Positions 14,101 to 26,100 of a stretch of 64,000 bases of DNA are shown here, one piece after another. A program made the translations under genes and the position numbers. Every line of letters begins with the position of its first letter. Within the stretch, counting starts at the first letter, position 1. The stretch comes from Strigamia acuminata. Its lineage: Eukaryota; Arthropoda; Chilopoda; Geophilomorpha; Linotaeniidae. The stretch lies in assembly GCA_949358305.1 (NCBI GenBank), contig OX442314.1, positions 24,173,060 to 24,237,059 of the forward strand, written 5' to 3'. Under the pieces are notes generated by a model. The model was not told the DNA's origin and made no database searches. It saw only the letters and a list, made by a program, of their open reading frames with translations.

Positions 14101-17100
14101 GTACAATTATGTAATCCTCACACCATCTATAAAAAAAGTTTTTTCAGAAAAAACTGTCAAATATCAGACATGTCCATTCACCAACCATTAGTTAGCCTGT
14201 GGGCTTTGTGAACTGACAAAATAAATTTATAAGTTGCCCTGTGATATTTAAACTCCGATCACATAAAGTTCTCTATCAAGATAAATCTGCTGACTTTCAG
14301 GTTTAAAGATTTTGACATAGAACTATATTGCCCTGTTCACACTTAAACCACTTTTCTACATAACCCACCCACTTTTAGAAAGTCTTGTGTTCACACTTGT
14401 TCCAGTTTTCTACAACTCAAAACAAAATAGTGAGACTTCTACAACTTTAAGTTATCGAAGTGATTTCTTCAACTTGACGTCACAACTCTTAAGTCCCGCC
14501 CCCATTCTGTCATGTGACTGATCGTACAAAAATCCAAAATATAAAATGGATGCCAATTCAACTTTTCACGCAACTTTCGGCATCAAAATAAAGCACTTTC
14601 AAAGGCATGTAAAAATTAATAAAATACATTAAAATGTGGAGAAAAAGACAAGCTTTCTTTTTTAAAAAAAGTACATATTTCTAGCTCTAACGGTTCATAA
14701 AATACGAACGAAAATGCGTTTTGGTCGCTACAGTTAGAGTGGAGACAAGATCGTGACCTTCGTTTCGGCCCAAAATTATAAAGTTTATGTGCAGACAAAA
14801 ATTTTAAAAGCAGAGGTTTCTATCTTTAATGGTTCATTAGCTGCAAGTAGAAATGCAAACCCCTACCTTTCAGTGTGTAAGTTAGCCCTAATAAATTAAT
14901 GTACAAGCATTATTTCATTATTGCATCTTTGATTTCTACATAACTAATGAATAAGTGTGAATACTCAAATTCACACTTGTAGAAATTAGACTTTCTAAAA
15001 GTCACACTTCTACATAAGTGGTTCAAGTGTGAGCCACCGTAGTCTAAGAGGACAATCCAACACCATCCATCTAGCGGAAGTAACAACCAACAACAACAAT
15101 GCCACAATGGAAAACAATTTCCATCAAGAGATGGCGCTAAAAACACAACAAACAATCCCTCCCCAGGTAGGTTTACTACTGTGTCCCTCTGAATCTTTAC
15201 ACCACATTTTGTTGTAGTATTGAAACAGTCCTTCTCTATAATAACCAAAAAAATAATTTCTGAAGCAGAAAATGACTGAATGTAAGGTAAAAATGTTCCA
15301 ATGTTTTTTTTTTTGGTTTGAAGTACTCAACTTATTCAATAATGCTCTTTTGATACTATTTAAAAGGGAATAAAAATACATAACACAGCAATTGGCATTT
15401 GACAATCAAACATGAAATTTTTAAAATACCAATGTATCGAATTATATTTTTCTCCGTTTCATTTATGCGCAAAGATGATTAAAAAGAATCATACCTGAAA
15501 AACAGTAACTGTAGCCCAGAGGAAATTGTCGAAATGTTTTCGTTCACACGCACAGTCTAGCGAAGGATTTTCGAGGTCTTCGCACGTGCAAACGTCTGAA
15601 CCATCAGCACGCATGCAAAATTTACCCCCAAACAAATACATACCCAAGCAGCTGAAAACAAATAAAGAAAACAAAAAAGAAGAAAAGAAAAACCAAAAAC
15701 AAAACTAATATATGTTAACTCATTACCCTTTATATTAATTTTCTTTGTGAAATTGATTGTGTTTTGAATTATATGTGCATTAGCAGCAAATGCGAATGCT
15801 CTGAGATGAAGAAGCAATTATTTAAAATGATGAAAAACATCTGCATTTCATTTCAGATTCAAGCAATTATGGTACACAAAGCCTCAAAGAAAAAATTTAA
15901 TGTATGGCAGATGATTAACAGCCCTTTAACTGAAGTGTGGCTGCATTTGACAGGGACGACTAGAAAATACCAAAATTGTCATTCAGACATAATTTTTCGC
16001 GACGAAGGGTAATATTAGCGACACGGAGAATAGCGACGCTGGAAAGAGCGACTCTGAAATAGCAATCAGTCAGAAGAGCGACGTATAAAAGAGCGAAGCT
16101 CAAAAGAGCAAAGCTGCAAAGATGCTAAAAAGAGCGGTGGACAAAGAAAGTTATAAAAGAAGAGTTTGTTGTTGATAGCTGTTTAATGAGTATAAGTAGT
16201 AGATCTTAATCAATGGTTCAGCGCCATGGAACAGGAATATCTAACACATTTGTGCTGCCCATATCCTCCATCAACCGACAGATCTGCTCCTCGTGTAAAC
16301 AGTTTAGCCGACTATTTGCAGGGCTCCTAATCCCATGTGCAATGGATGCAAAAGTATCCTCTGTGTCTGCTTGCTCCCAATGAAATGCCACAAACATTGT
16401 ATACACCCCACATCGTTTGCACCAAAAACACAATTAAACCTCGAGTGCCACGACTCAACAGAATTTGTTGTTCGCGGCTGTTGTGTGTTGTACACATGGT
16501 GATTGCTCCAGACTTCAGGTGGGAATAATGATGGATTGCAAATGCCAGTTCAATGCCTTCTGCGTAGGACAATTATTTTCCCACCATAGGAGCAAGGCAT
16601 TAGCTTCTGGTCCAAACTGAAGCTTCAGCAAAGCATAAGCAGCAACAATGTCATTTGATGGCAAAAAAGACAGTGCTGGCAGCTGACGCACAAGTGTGTT
16701 GAACTCTTTGTTCTTGCAGTATTTCACTTTCAGCCCTGATTCCATTACTCGCTTGTATACTGACCGCGCCAAGTGGAAGTAACATCCGTGAACTAAGATG
16801 TTGGGGAACACCTGCTTTGCTGCGTTCTTTGCTCCAATTTTAAAGTCACTGATAAAAAAGTTGGATCTAGTATGATAGAAAATAATTCCCTAACGAGACT
16901 CTTCACCTTCTCAAACATCACTGTGTATGTTGCCTTAATTTTGTGCTCCATCAGACAGAATACAACCGGAATATTTCATTTTGTTTCATCATGCACATGC
17001 ACACCCACCTGGAACTGTTCGAAAAGTCCCATCTCCAAGTAAACTCAGCTTTTGTTAGTTGCTTATGGCTCCTCTTTGAGATAAATAGAAACATTCCGGA

Positions 17101-20100
17101 TCCGGAGTTTGCAACATATACATGAAGCGCTCTCCTCTAAAGGTGATCCGACCACACGGAAGAGCGACGTCTCTCTTATGTGTCGTCGCTGTTATGTAGC
17201 ATCGCTATTACGTGCAGTGCTCTTATGCGTCGTTGCTGTTATGTAATGTCGCTCTTATGTGCGGCGCTCTTACAACGCATCGCTATTGCCAGCGCTGCTG
17301 TTCCGACCGGAAATTCACAAGCGTCGCTCTTTAGTGGCGCTAATCTGGTGTTTTCCGCTTTGTTTTTGTGAGTGTGTGCACTAAGCATCTATGTAAGGCA
17401 GAAGTAAATATAAACGTCTTACTGAAAGCTGCCAATCACATAATGTACACTTTTCACTACTTAAAATAGATTTTTTTCCTCTTCAATTCCTTGTCCCAGC
17501 TTGCAATTGGCTGAGAAAAATGACGAGTATTAAATTGATCACCATTTTATTCCCATTTTAAAATATAAAAACTATCAGTCTATCATTTGTTGGAGTAGTT
17601 TGTTGACTAAAATAACATTGATCATTGGGAATTGCACTTTAAGTGCTATTTTAGGTTTGCATTAATGCAATTAAGACTTCAAAGTCTGAATGTATTTCTT
17701 CATTTGTGGTCAGATATTTCATTAGACTCAATGGCGTTTAAGAAAACTTCTTCGTGACAATGGAACCATCAAGACACTAATTGCGCCTTTTAGAGTCGTC
17801 TGAAGTGATATTTGGACGACAATTTAAGTAGCCAAATGTTAAAAGGGTTTTTAAGTTGAACCAACAGGAGACTAAACATCTTCTGCAAAATTACCATTCC
17901 AATGGCTAACTAACACTGAAAAGTGTCATAAGGGCATTCACAAACTGCTTCAACAATGGTGTCAATCAATTATTGCACTTTTTATTAATGTCACCTAAGA
18001 CAGTGCTTCCCAAACTATGTATTGTAGCGGACCAGTAATTTTTGTCCCGATGTGTTACGGACGGGTAACATAACATTGCTCCCACTCCACTCAATACAAT
18101 TGTATAACATCAACAAATAAATGATGTTATTTATGGCTTGTCCAAGATAATTCAGCAGTTTCAAAGAAAGTTCCGCCAGGGGGCGTGACCTAATACGAGC
18201 ATCCGGTCTCTTGCTAACCAGTCCAATTTTTACTGACCACAGATCAGCCCATAAATTTTAGCAATCCCAAAAATCGACATATTTTCGAAAATTTCTTTGG
18301 AAATATGATCGCTTACGTGTTATTTTCATGTTGTTTGGTATTTCAAGATCATGGCTCAAGCTTCTATAACCAAAAAGAGTTGCAAGAGCCAACTTTCAAG
18401 TAAAAAGTCAAAATTGACCCCGGGCAGTAAGTAAAGACTCCAGAAGAAAAGACGCATTCGTGGTATCCCTCGTTGTAATGTAGTCTATATCTGAATAAAG
18501 TATTATTATAAAATAATTGTGTTGTATACAGTATGTTCAACAAGTTTATTTAACTGATTATTTTAATAATTGGACTGGTTAGCCAAAAACCAGATGCCCG
18601 TATTAGGGCGCATTCCCTGGCGGAACTTTCTTTAAAAGTACTGAATTATCTTGGACAAGCCACAAATAACATCATTTATTTGTTATCCATACAATTTATA
18701 TTTTACGTCATATCTTTTTAAAATTTGCAATTTGTGCTTCAGTGGTAAGCTGGCGGACCAGTTAACCTCTTGATCGTAAACCGACACTGGTCCACGGACC
18801 ACTCTTTAGGAAGCACTGACCTAAAACAATCACTATAGGACTTTACATCTGGCAGTGACTAAAAGTGAAAGATCTTGTCTGGTGAGTATGGCGCCAGCTG
18901 TAGCCAAAATCGAACAAAATGATGTCTTTTTGTTGAAAAAATGTCAACAATGGGTAAATAAATGCTCTCATAGAAAGCTATCATTTGTCCCAAAAAATTG
19001 TAATATTGCAACAACAGATGGTGCCTGTATCATGCTTGTAAGAGATGACATTCAGGCAAAAATAGCACTGGAAATTCCAGTCGTGATCATCCTACAGTTC
19101 GCACCTAGTATCTTGATGCCAAATTCAAACTGCGCTTCCCAATCTGAGCAGTCGTTTTTTAGCAGTATTAAGCCTAATAATGCTAAAATAAAAATAAAAG
19201 TAATTTACCGCATGATACCGAAATATTGTTGCTGCATTTCTTTTGTGATGCGCGATTTAAATTTGACATCAAAATACGAGAATAAAAGTGTAAAATATAT
19301 AACGAAGGACCAAATAATCCTGTTCATCATTTTGAAATAATAAGTTAGGAGACCCTGTTACATTTAAAGAAATAATTGTAATCTAAAGGATGACCATCAA
19401 AAAACCCAATTAAAAAAAATATCATTTTGAAGTCATTTTTTTTAGCCAATCGGAAGAGAGACATTTGGTAATTACTACATTTTCTTTATGCCAAGAAATA
19501 AGATTTCATTTACCATTTAAAACAACGCGTTGCGTCCCCTTCTGATACCCCTTCACTAAGCCACTACTTGGTTTACATTTGTTTATTACACCGGCGGTTT
19601 TAGAAAATTTAGACTTTTTTATTCAACATGCGCTTTTGTCATTACTGTAGGCAATTAAAAAGAGTGCACTTGCAATTGCAACCACAGGAAAGGAGTTTAT
19701 TTTACTTCTGTGTAGATAAAATGAATGTAAAATGCGTTAGGCACATGCAAGAATAGAGACGACAGTGGTCTGGGCTACAGTCAATGCCTCCAGAAAGAAA
19801 TATACAGTAAAGATTTGTCAAAACTAAAATCAGAGAAAAATAATAAGAAAATAAAATTATAAAAAAAAAAATTTACAAAGATTTGTAAATTTTAGATGTA
19901 TATATATATATTTATAGAGAAAAAAAATAGTGAAGTTTTGGTTTGTTTGTGCTACCTGGAAAACTGTTACAATGGCCCATAGAAGAGAATCAAAATTCTT
20001 GCGATCGCAAGTTAGGACGTCATCTATTTTGACGCAGAATTTACAGCCGAAAAGATTCATCCCGAGAATGCTACAAAAGAAACAAAATGATTAAATGTTC

Positions 20101-23100
20101 TAATTACAAAAAAAAAATCTCAAAGTCAAAAAAAAAAAAAAATTGGTGTAGTGAATAACTGTCTCAAGACCAGGCACTGGGAGATCCAGCCAGGGCAAAA
20201 TTCCACACTTAAATGTGTACTAATTCTTCACATATTCCCTGTCATCTGGGCACTTTATCAAGGTTACAATTTTTCGCTTAAGACTCAAAGGAATCCGAAA
20301 AAATAAAAAAAATAAAAAACGTTCAGAAAACCGCTAAAAATTGCAATAAATTGCAATAAATTTTTTTACAAATTCAAAAAATTGCAATAAATTTAAAAAA
20401 AATTAAAAAATTGCAATAAATTCTAAAAAATCCTAAAAAAATACAAAAGAAAAACCGACAAATTGAAAAAAAATTTCAAAATATTAAAAAATTAATCAAA
20501 ATTTAATCAAAATTAAAAAAAAAAATTCCAGTCATCTACGCCCGAATCTTGAGGTTTTTCACTGTACATTTGACCAAAAAAAAAAAATATTTAAAAAAAA
20601 AAAAAATTTAAAAAAGAAAAAAAATTTAAAAAACACATCACATAAAGAATAAAATAAAAGTAAAAGAAAGAAGTGAAAAGTGTGCCAGCAGCAGAATATG
20701 ACAAGAGCAGAAGAGAAAAGGAAAGGCCAGTGGGAAAAATTGAATGGCATTTGCAGTTCATTAGAATTGCATTAGAAATTCATGCAAAAGGAAGTGCATT
20801 CATTGTGTGCTATGCCGTGAATAAAACTACCATACAAGCAAGAACTGGATATGTATACAAAGAAGTCCTTGATTCCAGGGTAGTTGAAGCCTTTCCTTTT
20901 TTTTATTTTTACTCCCCCTTGTCCCCAAACAACCAATAAGTTTAGAAACTTGCAGTATATCAGCCATCCCTGTCATATTCGTCCACATTGACACTGACAT
21001 TGACAAACTAATAGCATAAAGTCCATTTGCTGATAGCTTATCACTACCAACTAATGTTTCATCAATCTTGCTCCTTCTATTCATCTTTCTAGCCCTAAAG
21101 AATGTCAGTCAAATTAAATGATGCTTCAATTTTTTTCCAACTTAATTTCTTTTCCTTTCAGTATTTGAGATGCTGACTTTCAGCAGTCAAATTTCCTAGT
21201 GTTTGATTTTTTACACAGCTATTGGTAATTTCAATACGAACTTCTTCAATTTTTACCCATTAATTTTGCTAATTTCTATGACTTTCCAAATTTAGCATAT
21301 AGCATTTGCCCTAAAGAAAATTCTACAACATAAAAACTTGTCTCAAGTTCACACGCCATTGTTAATGCCTAAAAGCGTCCATATTTAAACGATCTAAGTG
21401 CTTTGTGAAAGCTTTCCAATTTGACATGAGAAGAACTACTTTATTTAAATGTGGACACTATTCAAAACAGCATTCAGCGAAACATGATTTCCCATCTCGC
21501 CTACCATCCGAAAGCGCTCAAACATCTCATGTCGTAGGTTATTACGACAGAGTGACGCTCAATCTACTTCAATTCCAGAGCAACCGTCCGGCAAAAGGGA
21601 AATCTAGGTCCGGCTCCCGACGAGCTTGATTACAAACAGCAGAAACTACGGCGGTTAAAGTTTTCAAACCATAGGTCACTGCCACACACCGGCCAACGGC
21701 CCCAAAGTTAGCCCTGCCCCCTACCCACCATTAATATGGTGTGTCCAATATTACGGATATAACCTGTCCCTAGACTTCACTATGTCACGTTCTTTCCAAT
21801 CAGCTGAAACTTCGGGTTTCAGATGAAACGACGCTCGTTTCAGGTTTACGTTGGTTTCAGGGCACAGACTTAATTTCCGGTTATCAAATAATATCACCGC
21901 TTGATCCCATTCGGTTTCTTTTATATATAACCAACTTACACAAACCTTATTTGACAGAATGTGATAATTGAAAGAAAAAAAAAAGCAATGCCGAAAGTGT
22001 CACCATGTTAAACGAATGGGATTAAAAATCCTTCGGTATCGGACGGTTAGACCGAATTTGAGACAAATTTCTACATCTCAAAAGCGTATATTGAGCTGGA
22101 TAAAATAAACGGAATGAAAACCTTACCTGAATATGAATATAAACAGTATGAGAAGAGCAAAGAAGACGGCCACATTGTCCATCGTGCGGATCATGACGAA
22201 CAATTGGCGTCGAAGCGCAGGCATAAAGCGGACCAGTTTGAGGATACGCAGAAGGCGGAAAGTCCGGAGAACGGAAAGGGCACTGCCCTCGCTGTCTTGT
22301 AATAATTCCACTACACTGAAAGTCCAAAGCAAACATGAGCAACAACGAAAAAATATGCAAAGTGGATTTTTACCTCAAGATAACGATGACGCCATCGAAC
22401 ACGTTAAAGCCATTGCTGATGTAAACATAGGGACCATCAGCGATAACTTTTAGAGCCATTTCTATGGCGAAAATCGCAGAGAAAACCACGTTGCTAGTCT
22501 CTACGATGCTTGTAAGTTCTTCTGGTTGATTGTGATATTCGATCCCCATGCTGAACGTGTTGACTAAGATGGCGACGAGAATTCCCCTTTGGAAATATCT
22601 GTGCTCTACAGTGCTTCGGATTACCTCCTGAATCTTTTTCAGTATTTTCCAAAAGAGCTTTTCTTCTTTATCTTCGTCTGATTCCCATTCGTAAATGTCG
22701 GATCCAACCTCGGAGTCGGTCCAGTCGCCGGAGGGACTCCTATCCCTCTTGCATGCTTCGCCTTCCGAGAACGGATAGAATAGGAGTTGGGGAGCGGAAA
22801 AATGCTTTTCGCCTGAAATTCAATCACAGAAAAGATAGAAATGAAAATATCAGTTACAATCAGGGGCACCCTATGGAATTTTTTCCCCCCTTAAACTGTA
22901 ATCCATCGCTGTGCATTTCACTTAGAATTCAAATACATTGAGTCCCCTACATACGAACATTCAGAGAAACAAACTGCAAATTATATTACAGCTAGGCAAT
23001 AAATGTTGTTAACTATAGGCTTGTCCAATTTAATTAATAAAAACTAGTACTTTAAAGAAAAAATACCAGGGGGAGGGCTTGACCTTTACCCCCCGGTCTA

Positions 23101-26100
23101 ACTTAGCAAAATATTCAATTTTGCGGCAGTGCATAACTTAGTTCGTGTGTCTTGCAGTCTTGAGCTTTTCAAACATTAACAATTTTGTTTAATATTAAGT
23201 TCTAATAAAAAGATAAGATTATAAATGTTTTCTTAAATTAGGATTAACAATTTTTCCACCTGTTCTGGACTTACGAACAATTCTGCTTGCGAACAATCGT
23301 ATGTAGAGGACTTCATGCTCTGTATGTAACTTGATGCTAAATTCAAACTGCGCATCCCGATCTGCACTGACAGTTCATATTGTACAAACGTGGTTCAAAT
23401 TGTACTTTATATATTTTTTTATTGCTTTTCTTCTTTTATTTTCTTAGAATTAGCAATATTAAGCCTAGTAAATTAGGCCTAATACTGATATAACAACAAG
23501 ATATCTACGAGAATCCAGTGAACAGAACGGAATATTCAGTTTGAATTTAGCATCAAGATACCGGGTACAAACTATAGAAACCGCTTCACTTACTATGGTC
23601 ATGAATTTCACTGGAGGCTTTTTCAGCACATGAAAAACTAAATTTATTTTCAACCTTTGTCAACGTATAAATCTCCATATTTTATTTTACACATTCAGGA
23701 AAATCAGAAAAAAAAAGAAAGTGCTTAACTGTATTTATTGGCTTAAACATGGAGACATCACTGCGCATGCTCAGACAATATTTACGAGCATGTTTTTTTG
23801 ACACAGCAACTTCTAACAAACGCCACTAAAGAGCTTCCGTTAAAATAAAGCGCCATATTTGCTGTCCACGTGATCTGCAACCTCAAGTATGCTCACGTTC
23901 GAATCTATCCACCCTTAAGCTCGTGTCCATGCTTTATGATTCCCCATATTATTATATCTGATCCTCCCTATTATTAGTTCTAATTCTCCCTATTATTATA
24001 TTTGATTCTTTCTATTATTATATTTGATTCCCTCTATTATTTTCAATGGCGCTATAAAATCCTATAAGCATTTGTAGCTTCTTCAGTAAAACTAAATGGG
24101 GTGTCCTCTTTAAGCTGTATCGCTGGATGTTAGTAAACAACGTTGTGAGCTGCAATAACTTTACGCTTCATTTACGTTTCTGCATGAAAAACGCCATTGC
24201 AAAGTGCTTTCTGAAACAAACAAACATACAACTGCTGTCATTACAAACAGGCAAATATGTAAGTGTTCGCATTCTCCTAATTGTACCGTTAAGTTCCACG
24301 AGTTTTATGCCAGAGGTAAGTATTTACAAAAAAGGCCATGTTTGGATGCTATAAACAAAGCTTCATCTACTATTTTATCTTCAGCGAATCTAAATTGTTT
24401 CGCTAAGCAAATGGTCAAAGTGGATTCTAAAGCTCAAAGCTGTTTCGCATTGAATTTACGGTACAGTCTTTATAACAAATCGCGATATAACGAATTTTTT
24501 GTTATAACGAATACTTAAAAATGGCTTGGTTGGTTGGTTGGCCATGGAACGCCATGTTAAAAAAATTTGATATAACGAACTTTCGTTGCAACGAATCGAT
24601 TTTTCGGGTCCCTTGTGATTCGTTATAAAGAGTTTCGACTGTAACACTAAAACCGACAAAAACAAAAACAAAAAAACATCGGATATGCTAACGTTTTTTC
24701 TCTATCGGTACCGGAAAATTTAAAACTCTTCACACTCTGAAAACTCAATTTTCCAATCTTTTTTACTAATCTATTTTGATCAACTCTCTATACTCGTCAT
24801 TTGTCAGAAATTCAATTTTCTATTCCCTCATGACTGACAGTTTTAAAATTGAGCTAGCGGGAGGTATTTTATAAACCCACCAATACAAAAAAAAAGTGAT
24901 TTATATAATAATATAAAAAAAATAGCAATTTTGTCTAAATTTGTTTCCTTTCAGCAGTAATTTATTTTTTTAAACACCCAAAACAGTCATGACTGATTTC
25001 TTGCAGCCACAAATCACGCCAACCGGTTTTAAGATTTGAAAACAGAATGCTTTTAGCAACATAATGAAACCAAACCACTTTTCCAGTCAATTGAGTAATT
25101 GGTAAAACCAATAGTCAGCCAATTGGGTGCTTAAATTGCAAGTTACTGACATGAAAAAGCTGGCCTTGTAGATACGTATTCAGCACTACACTCAAGGGGC
25201 GTATCATCTTTTAGATTTATTTACTACTGTAGTCTATAAAAATAATAAAGAAAAGAAAGAAAAAAAAATTACCCATACATTTTCGCACTCTTTTCTTAAT
25301 CCAAAATATCTGACTTTTATTGGCTATAAAAATTTGAACACAGAATTCAAGCCATCATTATTGATTTTGTTGCATCACATTCGGTGATTTGAAAATGTCG
25401 CAGATGCCATCAACGCATCTACTTTATGTGTAAATAAACAATGAATTTCGTGGGTTACTGACTTATAGCGAGATCAAATCAGATTTTATCTTCAAAGATA
25501 CAGGATTTTGGCTAAAAATAAAAACAGTATCCAAGCATACTACCCGAGGTCAACCCCGTTTCATAAATTACTGTACGGCACAATGGAAAAAGCATGTTCT
25601 ATTTCTGCTGTTCACATTGTCAATCTGCTAGTAAAGCCCGAGCTTATTATGGGGAAACGGACAGCTTAAAGAGAAACACCAAGTTACCATATCCTGCAAC
25701 TACAACACACGTTTAGGATGAGCGCTACCTAAAGTAGCACGCACACACTAGATCCAAATTAGTGCTCTTCCCTTTATCTATCATAAAACTCTATTTAAAC
25801 CGAGTGTTATCATATATCATCTAGACTGGGAAGTGGGAACGGAGTTAATTTTTATATATACTACTCCGTGAGACTGGGCATTTGTCAGAGAATAAAGGTA
25901 AATCTTTATTATCGTGTAAACTCAACTATATACATACTCTATCATAACCCTACTCCACTAGTTGAATAGAAAAAAAGTCACGTTTTGTTTTCTCAGTCTA
26001 GAGGGAGGTAATCATGGTCCCAAACCCATGGGTCAGTGCCCGATGCCCAGTCTAGAGCAGAGCTTCTTTAACCTTTTCCACTCATGACCCCTATTTGCTT

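Larger units (their letters stand above)
11674..15494 (-). other. Intron before the domain II filter exon
   Basis: Contains a partial hAT-like MITE (about 11,850-11,965), an unusually GC-rich patch (12,755-12,900) followed by AT-rich sequence with polyadenylation-like AATAAA, and a large inverted-repeat element (14,332-15,036). No exon was recognised. Confidence 0.6.
15652..19955 (-). other. Intron between the two alternative domain II exons
   Basis: 4.3 kb separating the mutually exclusive exons. It holds the decayed MULE (16.0-17.4 kb), a hAT-like element with a nested fold-back (18.0-18.8 kb) and a CAGTTCG MITE (19.1 kb). No docking-site or selector pairs typical of RNA-guided exclusion were recognised by eye. 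Confidence 0.6.
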
